The notes under the pieces are model-generated. The model was not told the DNA's origin and did not search any database. It was given only the letters and a program-made list of their open reading frames with translations. DNA of 42,815 nt from an uncultured Bacteroides sp. (lineage in GTDB: Bacteria; Bacteroidota; Bacteroidia; Bacteroidales; Bacteroidaceae). The DNA lies in NCBI GenBank assembly GCA_949300425.1, contig CASGED010000047.1:1-42815 (forward strand). The letters are read 5' to 3'. The position numbers and the translations under genes are program-made. Position 1 is the stretch's first letter; every line of letters starts with the position of its first letter. Below, piece after piece: positions 16,871 through 24,020 of this stretch.

Positions 16871-17242
16871 ATGAGGTATGTCGTAAGTATCGGAAGTAAC
16901 GAGCATCGGCAGGAAAATATGCTTTTGGCTCGCAGGCGTTTGTCTGAACTCTTTTCGGATATCCGCTTTTCCTGCGAGAAAGAAACCGCCCCCTTGTATC
17001 TGCATCGTCCTTGTCTGTTTTCTAACCAAGTGGCATGCTTCTACTCCGACTTGTGTGCCGAGGACGTGTGTGCGTGCTTGAAGAATATTGAGCGTGAGGC
17101 TGGTCGGAGTCCGGAGGACAAACTTCAGGAAATCGTGAAGCTGGATATAGATGTGCTCATGTGCGAAGACGCCATCATCCGTCCCGGCGACTGGAAACGT
17201 GAGTACGTGCAAGACGGATTGAAATACCTGAATATAGTATAA
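16871..17242 (+). CDS. Short FolK (HPPK)-like protein
   Basis: A 123-residue relative of 6-hydroxymethyl-7,8-dihydropterin pyrophosphokinase (folate synthesis; usual length about 160). The N-terminal SIGSN, the helix ENMLLARRRLSEL, FSNQVACF and IEREAGR are HPPK-like, and the Mg-binding pair survives as Asp92 and Asp94 in KLDIDVLM. The usual loop preceding these aspartates (WGPR type) reads EIVK, and the C-terminal third with the conserved P-H-x-x-x-x-R-x-F-V-L-x-P-L region is missing. It may be a degenerate or specialised HPPK rather than the housekeeping FolK. It sits 5 bp after the PBP stop, probably translationally coupled. Confidence 0.75.
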   Translation: MRYVVSIGSNEHRQENMLLARRRLSELFSDIRFSCEKETAPLYLHRPCLFSNQVACFYSDLCAEDVCACLKNIEREAGRSPEDKLQEIVKLDIDVLMCEDAIIRPGDWKREYVQDGLKYLNIV

Positions 17243-17260
17243 AAATGACTTAGAGAATCC

Positions 17261-18550
17261 ATGATAGATAGAACTCTTCAGCCCCCGGTGTGTGAGCCGG
17301 ATGATTTTGTGATGCAACGCCCGGAGTGTCATGTCCTGCCGAATGGCATCCCGTTGAATATATTGAACGTAGGCGATAGCGAGGTGGTGCGTGTCGATGT
17401 CCTGATGAAAGGCGGACGTTGGCACCAAAGACTCCTGCTCCAAGCCTTGTTCACCAACCGTATGTTGCGCGAGGGTACCTTACGTTATTCCTCCTCCGAG
17501 ATAGCCGAGAGGCTGGATTACTATGGCGCATGGCTGGAACTTTCCTGTGCGGCGGAGTATGCCTTCATTACCCTGTATTCCCTGAATAAATACTTGCCCC
17601 AAACCCTGGATGTACTTGAAAGCATGGTGAAGGAGCCTTTGTTTCCCGAAAAAGAGCTGCGGATTGTCCTTGATAATAATATGCAGCAATTTATGGTTAA
17701 TTCCTCCAAAGTGGATTTCCTGGCTCATCGGGGCTTGGCCGAAGCTATTTTCGGGAAGCATCATCCGTGCGGACGGGTGGTGCAGGAAGAGGATTACGGA
17801 CATATCACCCGCGAAGTGTTGCGCGAGTTTTACGAGGATTATTATCATTCGGGAAATTGCACGCTTTACGTGTCGGGGCGGGTGACCGATGAAGCCTTGG
17901 CGTACATCGAAAAACTCTTTGGCAGAGAACCCTTTGGCGCATGCCGGAAACCGGTGCTTCATCGGAATTTTACGCCCGAGTCCATGCCGGAAAAACGGGC
18001 CTTCATAGAGCGCTCCGACGCCCTGCAAAGTGCCGTGAAGATGGGCATGACTACGCTGGAGAGGAATCACCCCGATTACTTGAAGTTCCGGGTGCTGGTC
18101 ACCTTGTTTGGAGGATATTTCGGAAGCCGTCTGATGTCCAATATCCGCGAGGAGAAAGGTTATACCTATGGCATATCCGCCGGACTGTTTTCTTATCCCG
18201 GCGTAAGTTCGCTCGTCATCAGCACCGAGACCGCCAACGAATATGTGGAACCGCTCATTCGGGAAGTATATCGGGAGATAGACCGTCTGCAAAACAAGCC
18301 GGTGCGGGAGGAAGAACTGGCCATGGTGCGCAATTACATGTCGGGCGACTTGTGCCGTAGCTATGAGTCGGCCTTCGCCTTGGCCGATGCTTGGATATTC
18401 CTGCAAACCTCGGCTTTGCCTCCCACCTTCTTTGACGAGACTTTGCGGACTATTAAGGCCATCACCGCGGAAGATATCCAGCGCCTTGCCCAAGAATACT
18501 TGTGCAAAGAGAATTTAAAAGAAGTAGTATCGGGTAAAAAAATGGGCTAA
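17261..18550 (+). CDS. M16-family (insulinase-like) peptidase homologue lacking the zinc motif
   Basis: A 429-residue protein with the M16B two-domain layout. At the place of the inverted zinc motif HxxEH, the sequence reads LFTNR (residues 63-67, in LFTNRMLREGTLRYSSSEIAE), so all three catalytic or zinc residues are replaced. The second-domain substrate-binding pair is kept: Arg296 and Tyr303 in NIREEKGYTYGISAGLF. In heterodimeric M16B peptidases, one subunit supplies HxxEH and the other the R/Y pair; this would be the R/Y-type subunit, but no HxxEH partner is in the window. It has no signal peptide. It follows the FolK-like gene by 18 bp; the following MORN gene has its own promoter-like elements. 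Confidence 0.88.
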   Translation: MIDRTLQPPVCEPDDFVMQRPECHVLPNGIPLNILNVGDSEVVRVDVLMKGGRWHQRLLLQALFTNRMLREGTLRYSSSEIAERLDYYGAWLELSCAAEYAFITLYSLNKYLPQTLDVLESMVKEPLFPEKELRIVLDNNMQQFMVNSSKVDFLAHRGLAEAIFGKHHPCGRVVQEEDYGHITREVLREFYEDYYHSGNCTLYVSGRVTDEALAYIEKLFGREPFGACRKPVLHRNFTPESMPEKRAFIERSDALQSAVKMGMTTLERNHPDYLKFRVLVTLFGGYFGSRLMSNIREEKGYTYGISAGLFSYPGVSSLVISTETANEYVEPLIREVYREIDRLQNKPVREEELAMVRNYMSGDLCRSYESAFALADAWIFLQTSALPPTFFDETLRTIKAITAEDIQRLAQEYLCKENLKEVVSGKKMG

Positions 18551-18563
18551 AACACTTTGGGGC

Positions 18564-18596
18564 TTTGCCCGTATTAGAGGAGAAATCGTATATTTG
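18564..18596 (+). promoter_or_regulatory. Candidate Bacteroides promoter for the MORN-repeat gene
   Basis: TTTG at 18564-18567 and TATATTTG at 18589-18596 match both elements of the Bacteroides primary promoter (-33 TTTG, -7 TAnnTTTG) with a 21-bp spacer. It lies 31 bp before the ATG at 18628, which supports that start. Confidence 0.65.
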
Positions 18597-18627
18597 TCCG
18601 CGAATTGAATTTTTGATTGAAACCGTA

Positions 18628-19791
18628 ATGAAGAAATTACTATATATAGCTTTATTCTTTGTATGTATAAGTCAGGGTGCCGTGGCGCAAGAGAGCGGGA
18701 ACGGCTTCTTTGGTAAAGTGAAAAACGTGTTCTCTGCCGATACCCGCATCGGAACCTACACCTTTAAGGACGGGGCGGTGTACACGGGCGAGATGAAAGG
18801 CCGTAAGCCTACGGGCAAAGGAAAAACGGTGTTCAAGTTGGGTGACACGTACGAAGGCGAATACGTGAAAGGCAAGCGCCAGGGCTATGGTGTGTACACC
18901 TTTACGGATGGCGAACGCTATGAAGGACAATGGTTTCAAGACCAACAACACGGGCGGGGTACCTATTATTTTGTCAACAATAATCGCTATGAAGGATTGT
19001 GGTATCAAGACTATCAGATGGGCGAGGGTACCATGTTTTATTATAATGGTGATGTCTATCGGGGAAATTGGGCGAACGATAAGCGTGAAGGCGAAGGTGT
19101 CTACACGTGGAAGAACGGATCGGAGTACGTAGGCACCTGGAAAGATGACAAGAAAGACGGGAAAGGCGTATTGATTTGGAACGATGGGAGCAAGTATGAC
19201 GGGGAGTGGAAGAATGACCTGCGCGAGGGCTATGGCACCTTTGAATACGCCAATGGAGATAAGTATGTGGGTCATTGGCGGGAGGATATGCAGCATGGCA
19301 AGGGGATTTATTTTTTCCACACGGGCGACCGCTATGAAGGCTCCTATGTACAGGGTGAACGTACGGGCGAAGGCGTCTATTACCATGTTGACGGCAATAA
19401 ATATGTAGGCCATTTCGAGAACGGAAAGCAGGAAGGCAAAGGTACTTTTACGTGGGCGAATGGCGCCGTGTACGAGGGTGAATGGAAAAATAACGAACGT
19501 AGCGGCTATGGCATATATAAATGGAACAATGGCGATTCTTACGAAGGACAATGGAAAAACAATAAGTTTGACGGACAAGGTACATTGATTCTTGCGGACG
19601 GTACCAAATATACCGGAGGTTTTGTGGATGGCCTGGAAGAGGGTAGCGGAGTGCAGGAAGACAAGAACGGCAACCGTGCGGAAGGCTTCTTCAAGCAAGG
19701 CAAGAAAGATGGCCCGTTTGTAGAGAAAGACAAAGACGGGAACATCATCCGCAAGGTCACCTACAAGATGGGGAGGATTGTATTGAACTAA
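18628..19791 (+). CDS. Exported MORN-repeat protein
   Basis: A 387-residue protein with signal peptide MKKLLYIALFFVCISQGAVAQ and 13 recognisable MORN repeats of 23 residues (pattern YxGxWxxxxxxGxGxxxxxNGxxY) from about residue 52 to 350, plus a degenerate last unit. The repeats correspond to 69-bp near-tandem DNA units. In bacteria MORN repeats form an extended beta-meander; the periplasmic or surface role here is unknown. The start at 18628 is chosen for the signal peptide and promoter spacing; the frame is open upstream to 18565 but with no signal-like sequence. Gene end converges with ispE with only 4 bp between stops, and a hairpin covers both stop codons. Confidence 0.85.
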   Translation: MKKLLYIALFFVCISQGAVAQESGNGFFGKVKNVFSADTRIGTYTFKDGAVYTGEMKGRKPTGKGKTVFKLGDTYEGEYVKGKRQGYGVYTFTDGERYEGQWFQDQQHGRGTYYFVNNNRYEGLWYQDYQMGEGTMFYYNGDVYRGNWANDKREGEGVYTWKNGSEYVGTWKDDKKDGKGVLIWNDGSKYDGEWKNDLREGYGTFEYANGDKYVGHWREDMQHGKGIYFFHTGDRYEGSYVQGERTGEGVYYHVDGNKYVGHFENGKQEGKGTFTWANGAVYEGEWKNNERSGYGIYKWNNGDSYEGQWKNNKFDGQGTLILADGTKYTGGFVDGLEEGSGVQEDKNGNRAEGFFKQGKKDGPFVEKDKDGNIIRKVTYKMGRIVLN

Positions 19792-19804
19792 TCTTTTAGT
19801 TCAA
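19783..19804. terminator. Small bidirectional hairpin spanning both convergent stop codons
   Basis: TTGAACTA (19783-19790) pairs with TAGTTCAA (19797-19804), 6-nt loop ATCTTT. The stop codons of the MORN gene (19789-19791) and ispE (19796-19798, minus) both overlap the stem or loop. The stem is AT-rich and weak, so termination function is uncertain. Confidence 0.35.
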
Positions 19805-20629
19805 TGTGAGCTTGAACACTCGGCAGTCTGCCTCCTTACGCGTCATGTCGGGTAGCAGGGTGCCGGGTGTAAACAATCCGTAGACCGAGGAGCCCGAGCC
19901 GCTCATGGCCGCATAAATGGCTCCGGACTGATATAATTTTTCTTTCAACGTGCCGATTATAGGAAATTTCGGGAATACGCTTGCCTCAAAATCATTAATT
20001 ATGTTTTCTTTCCATTCGTTTATCGGTCGCTTGACGAGATCTTGCAAGTTTTGTGCGGGTCGGTGCGGCTTGATGTGGGCGAAGGCGTCCCGTGTTGAGA
20101 CAAAGACATCGGGTTTGATGACAATCAGCCCGTAGCCTTTCAGGGACAATTTGATGGGGGTAAACACGTTTCCGATACCTTCCGCATAGACCGGCTGATT
20201 GCGGACAAAGAAAGCGCAGTCCGCACCTAACCGTGCGGCATATTCTTCTAATTTATCAGTCGGAATATTCAGTCCGAAGCATTCGTTGAGTAACTTCAAC
20301 ATATAGGCGGCATCGGAAGACCCTCCTCCCAGTCCTGCTCCGGTGGGGATATGTTTGTGCAGGTGAATCTGTACGGGGGGCAACGGATAGTGTGCGCCCA
20401 GCAGTCGGTATGCCTTCATGACCAGATTGTCCTCGCTGTTCCCTTCTATGTTGATGCCCGTTAGGGTAAATGTACAGGCCGATTGAGCATCCTTGGTTGG
20501 AGGATTTATTTCAAGAGCGTCTTCCAGCGGGATGGGGTAGAATACGGTCTCTAAATTATGATACCCGTCCGGACGTTTCTCTACGACATTCAGTCCTATA
20601 TTGATTTTTGCGTTAGGAAATGTTATCAT
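19796..20629 (-). CDS. ispE: 4-diphosphocytidyl-2-C-methyl-D-erythritol kinase
   Basis: A 277-residue GHMP kinase of the non-mevalonate isoprenoid (MEP) pathway, phosphorylating CDP-methylerythritol. The start region [22 protein letters not shown] contains the catalytic Lys8; the ATP loop [14 protein letters not shown] spans residues 95-108; catalytic Asp137 is in LGADCAFF; the C-terminal [10 protein letters not shown] motif is present. Length is usual (E. coli 283). It is divergent from dnaB across a 162-bp region with promoter-like boxes in both directions. It converges with the MORN gene. Confidence 0.97.
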   Translation of the reverse strand: MITFPNAKINIGLNVVEKRPDGYHNLETVFYPIPLEDALEINPPTKDAQSACTFTLTGINIEGNSEDNLVMKAYRLLGAHYPLPPVQIHLHKHIPTGAGLGGGSSDAAYMLKLLNECFGLNIPTDKLEEYAARLGADCAFFVRNQPVYAEGIGNVFTPIKLSLKGYGLIVIKPDVFVSTRDAFAHIKPHRPAQNLQDLVKRPINEWKENIINDFEASVFPKFPIIGTLKEKLYQSGAIYAAMSGSGSSVYGLFTPGTLLPDMTRKEADCRVFKLTLN

Positions 20630-20672
20630 CTTTATTCGGATTTTTGTTAATTGCCTTAGACCTTAAACACTA

Positions 20673-20680
20673 CAAAGATA
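20673..20680 (-). promoter_or_regulatory. Candidate -7 box for ispE (TATCTTTG)
   Basis: TATCTTTG on the minus strand, exact TAnnTTTG match, 43 bp upstream of the ispE start. No strong -33 TTTG at the right distance was seen. Confidence 0.5.
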
Positions 20681-20712
20681 CCAAACTTTTTGGAATAAGC
20701 CGCTCATTTTTC

Positions 20713-20742
20713 TTTAGGAAATCGAAATATTTCCTACCTTTG
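20713..20742 (+). promoter_or_regulatory. Candidate promoter for dnaB
   Basis: TACCTTTG at 20735-20742 is an exact TAnnTTTG box; TTTA at 20713-20716 could serve as -33 with an 18-bp spacer. It leaves a 49-bp gap to the ATG at 20792. Confidence 0.6.
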
Positions 20743-20791
20743 TTCCCCGTTTTATAAAAATGAGAATTTAGCATATTAGCACATCAAATAT

Positions 20792-22348
20792 ATGGCAGAA
20801 CAACGCAGAACTACACGCACGCCACGGAAAAAAACGCCGGAACCGGTGAACGATTATGGACGCATCCAGCCGCAAGCCCCTGAATTGGAAGAGGCTGTGC
20901 TGGGCGCATTGATGATAGAGAAAGACGCCTATTCACTGGTCGGCGAGATACTCCGTCCTGAGTCTTTCTACGAGCATAGGCACCAGCTGATATATGCCGC
21001 CATTACCGACCTGGCCATCAACCAAAAGCCCGTGGACATACTGACCGTCAAGGAACAACTGGCCAAGCGGGGTGAGTTGGAGGAAGTGGGAGGTCCCTTT
21101 TACATCACTCAGCTGAGTAGCAAGGTGGCATCGTCCGCTCACATTGAATATCATGCCCGTATCATTGCGCAAAAGGCATTGGCCCGGGAACTGATTACTT
21201 TTACCAGTCAGATTCAGACAAAGGCTTTCGACGAAACCATTGATGTAGACGACTTGATGCAGGAGGCCGAAGGACGCCTGTTCGAGATTTCGCAACAGAA
21301 CATGAAGAAAGACTACACGCAAATCAATCCCGTGATTGCCGAGGCTTACCAACTGATGCAAAAGGCCGCCGCCCGTACCGATGGTTTGAGTGGACTGGAA
21401 AGCGGATTCACCAAGTTGGACAAGATGACTTCCGGTTGGCAAAACTCTGACCTTATTATCATCGCCGCCCGTCCGGCTATGGGTAAAACTGCCTTTGTGC
21501 TTTCCATGGCCAAGAACATAGCCGTGAATTACCATAATCCAGTGGCCTTGTTTTCGCTCGAAATGAGCAATGTGCAATTGGTGAACCGATTGATTTCCAA
21601 CGTGTGCGAGATTCCGAGTGAGAAGATAAAGAGCGGTCAGCTGGCCGATTACGAATGGCAACAACTGGACTACAAGCTTCGCGACCTGCTGGATGCGCCG
21701 CTCTACGTGGACGACACACCCTCGCTTTCCGTCTTCGAACTTCGCACCAAAGCTCGTCGCCTGGTGCGCGAGCATGGTGTGAAGCTCATCATCATCGACT
21801 ACCTACAACTGATGAACGCCAGCGGCATGTCCTACGGTAACCGTCAGGAAGAGGTCAGCACCATTTCGCGCTCGCTTAAGGGCTTGGCCAAGGAGTTGAA
21901 CATTCCCATCATCGCTTTGTCCCAGTTGAACCGTAGCGTGGAGAATCGTGAAGGCGAAGAAGGCAAGCGTCCTCAATTGAGTGACTTACGCGAATCTGGA
22001 GCCATCGAACAAGATGCCGACATGGTGTGCTTCATCCATCGTCCGGAATACTACAAGATATACACTTCCGCCGATGGCACCGATTTGCGCGGCATGGCTG
22101 AAATTATCATTGCCAAACACCGTAACGGTGCGGTGGGTGATGTCCGCCTGCGTTTTATCGGCCAGTACACACGTTTTCAAAATCCGGAGGACGACATGAT
22201 TATTCCGCCTCCCAATACCGATGGAGGAACTACTTTCGGTTCGCGTATGAATGCGCCTATCGGGAGTACAGCCACGCCTCCGCCTCCTCCCGCAGATGAT
22301 TACAACCCCTTTGCCGGAGGAGGGAACGACGGGCCGTTACCCTTCTGA
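20792..22348 (+). CDS. dnaB: Replicative DNA helicase
   Basis: A 518-residue hexameric 5'-3' helicase of the replication fork. The N-terminal DnaB domain covers about residues 25-130 (QAPELEEAVLGALMIEKDAYSLVGEIL), the RecA-like C-terminal domain about 200-465. Walker A is ARPAMGKTAF (Lys232-Thr233), Walker B ends at Asp336 in LIIIDYLQLM; SLEMS, ALSQLNRSVE and LSDLRESGAIEQDAD follow in the expected order. No intein is present. The C-terminal tail (about 475-518) is low-complexity with a proline run, as in Bacteroidetes DnaB proteins. Convergent with the DUF1460 gene, 13 bp between stops. Confidence 0.98.
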   Translation: MAEQRRTTRTPRKKTPEPVNDYGRIQPQAPELEEAVLGALMIEKDAYSLVGEILRPESFYEHRHQLIYAAITDLAINQKPVDILTVKEQLAKRGELEEVGGPFYITQLSSKVASSAHIEYHARIIAQKALARELITFTSQIQTKAFDETIDVDDLMQEAEGRLFEISQQNMKKDYTQINPVIAEAYQLMQKAAARTDGLSGLESGFTKLDKMTSGWQNSDLIIIAARPAMGKTAFVLSMAKNIAVNYHNPVALFSLEMSNVQLVNRLISNVCEIPSEKIKSGQLADYEWQQLDYKLRDLLDAPLYVDDTPSLSVFELRTKARRLVREHGVKLIIIDYLQLMNASGMSYGNRQEEVSTISRSLKGLAKELNIPIIALSQLNRSVENREGEEGKRPQLSDLRESGAIEQDADMVCFIHRPEYYKIYTSADGTDLRGMAEIIIAKHRNGAVGDVRLRFIGQYTRFQNPEDDMIIPPPNTDGGTTFGSRMNAPIGSTATPPPPPADDYNPFAGGGNDGPLPF

Positions 22349-22361
22349 ATGCGTGTGGGAA

Positions 22362-23126
22362 TTACCGCAGTCTCACTACCCTAACTCCTGTCCACGTCTT
22401 GTTGCGTGCGAACATTTCGGCAAAAGAGTTTTCAGAGATGAGGACTTTTTTGCTGCTGGATGAGGCGTGCAACAGGTGAAGCCGTCCCGTACGGTAACAG
22501 GCGAATCCCAAGTGGACCACGTCCAGCCCGGGGATGCTGGTCGTGATGCAGAGCACGTCCCCATCCTTTATCCAAGGCAAACCTTCGCGGGGGATTTTGT
22601 CTTTAGGCAGGTAATGTACGGTTTGACCGGATAGTTTTTTTTCTATGGACTTCATTTGTGTCACGCGGGTAGGGGAATCTTTCAGGTGTCGGTATGCATC
22701 GGGGTGAGAGGACATGAAAGAGAGCTTCACCGTTAGTGTGTCGGAACTATACCGGGCTGTGACGTCTTCGAAGATGTCCGCTTGCACGCCGTTGGATATC
22801 CATTCTGTGATGTAGTGCAGGCGTGATGTGTAGCCCTGTATCGTTCCGTCCCGGTACCGGATGCGTCTCAGATAGTCTTGGGCACATAGCGTATCGCCTT
22901 CGGCCAACGTCAGGGCAAGCGCATACTCCACGTAAGTGGTGCAATCCACTTCATTCCAATTCATCACTATTTGTTCCTTGTCTCCCGTTTCGAGTGTATG
23001 CGCCACGTAGGGCCTTCCCACGAAGGTCAGCGCATGGCGCAATACCGCCTTACCTTCCAAGTTTTGGGCACAGGAGGTAAGCGTTGTAAATAATAAGATG
23101 ATAGACAATAGGGTGATTGTTCGCAT
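22362..23126 (-). CDS. DUF1460 family, N-acetylmuramoyl-L-alanine amidase-like lipoprotein
   Basis: A 254-residue protein with signal peptide and lipobox-like TLTSC (Cys19). It has DUF1460 features: the catalytic-type Cys62 in VDCTTYVEYALAL, SRLHYITEWISNG (about 101-113), GDVLCITTSIPGLDVVHLGFACYR with His205, and the later LHLLHASSSSKKV. Structurally characterised DUF1460 members are NlpC/P60-like cysteine amidases that cut the bond between N-acetylmuramic acid and L-alanine in muropeptides. It is the last gene in a leftward operon behind an OPT transporter and an alpha/beta hydrolase (10-bp gap), suggesting handling of cell-wall peptides. The activity is inferred from family. Confidence 0.85.
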   Translation of the reverse strand: MRTITLLSIILLFTTLTSCAQNLEGKAVLRHALTFVGRPYVAHTLETGDKEQIVMNWNEVDCTTYVEYALALTLAEGDTLCAQDYLRRIRYRDGTIQGYTSRLHYITEWISNGVQADIFEDVTARYSSDTLTVKLSFMSSHPDAYRHLKDSPTRVTQMKSIEKKLSGQTVHYLPKDKIPREGLPWIKDGDVLCITTSIPGLDVVHLGFACYRTGRLHLLHASSSSKKVLISENSFAEMFARNKTWTGVRVVRLR

Positions 23127-23136
23127 AAATTTCCAT

Positions 23137-23997
23137 TTACTTTACCTCTTCTTTCAACCATTTTTCTAATTCCCCTGTCCATTGGCGTTTGAAGGCGAAG
23201 CCATCGCGGAAGCCCCAGCCGTGTCCGCCGGAAGGATAGACATGTAAGGAACATCCTGATACCCCGTTCGTGAGCAGAGCTTCGAAATAATGGATGCCGT
23301 TGGCGGGCGGAACGGATCGGTCATCGGCTGATAGCATGATGAAAGCCTGCGGAGTGCGGGCGTTCACTTGCTTCTCCAGCGTATATCTTTTTTCTAATTC
23401 TGGTGTAGGATTCTTGCCGATGAGGTTCTCGCGCGAACCGGCGTGGGTTACTTGGGGATTCATGGAGATAACCGGGTAAAACAGGATTTGGAAGTCGGGA
23501 CGGGTCTCCTCCGAGCTATAGAGTGTGGCGAGCGAAGCGGCCAAATGTCCACCTGCTGAAGCTCCCATGATGCCTATGCGGGCGGGATTGATACCCCATT
23601 CCGAAGCGTGCGCGCGCACCAGGCGGATGGCTTGTTCGGCGTCGCTCAAAGGTACCTCGTGATGTCCGTTCGGCATGCGATATTTCAGCACCACGTAGGT
23701 AATGCCTTGTGCGCCCATCCATGCGGCCATGTCATGTCCCTCGTGGTTCATGGCCAGGCGTGCGTAACCTCCTCCGGGGCAGGCTATGATGGCCATCCCG
23801 TTAGGATTCTTCACCGGATAGACCGTGATGGAAGGTTGGACTACATTGGCCACACGGCCTCCCTCCAGGTCTTCTTCCGTACCCGTCAGGCCGTTGCTGT
23901 TGGGGGCTCCCTCCGGCCAAAGAGGGAGTACTATAGGAGTTTGTGCAAACAGCATCGTTGATATAAACATAAGAGTCGTTGTTAACAATGTTTTCAT
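23137..23997 (-). CDS. Exported alpha/beta hydrolase (esterase/acetylxylan-esterase-like)
   Basis: A 286-residue secreted serine hydrolase. The signal peptide ends MFISTMLFAQ. Visible motifs are the oxyanion segment CPGGGYARLAMNHEG, the nucleophile elbow GASAGG, the acid in SADDRSVPP and the catalytic His in GGHGWG. The layout matches the BD-FAE / acetyl-xylan-esterase-like branch of the alpha/beta hydrolases (alpha/beta hydrolase fold 3-like). The substrate is unknown. It lies between an OPT transporter (23 bp upstream) and the DUF1460 amidase (10 bp downstream). It could deacylate cell-wall or glycan material; the context does not decide between these. Confidence 0.85.
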   Translation of the reverse strand: MKTLLTTTLMFISTMLFAQTPIVLPLWPEGAPNSNGLTGTEEDLEGGRVANVVQPSITVYPVKNPNGMAIIACPGGGYARLAMNHEGHDMAAWMGAQGITYVVLKYRMPNGHHEVPLSDAEQAIRLVRAHASEWGINPARIGIMGASAGGHLAASLATLYSSEETRPDFQILFYPVISMNPQVTHAGSRENLIGKNPTPELEKRYTLEKQVNARTPQAFIMLSADDRSVPPANGIHYFEALLTNGVSGCSLHVYPSGGHGWGFRDGFAFKRQWTGELEKWLKEEVK

Positions 23998-24020
23998 AAT
24001 GCAAATAGAATTAGATGGTG

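Noticed and set aside
17261-18550. Active zinc protease
   Set aside because: The HxxEH motif is absent (LFTNR), so catalysis by this subunit alone is not expected.
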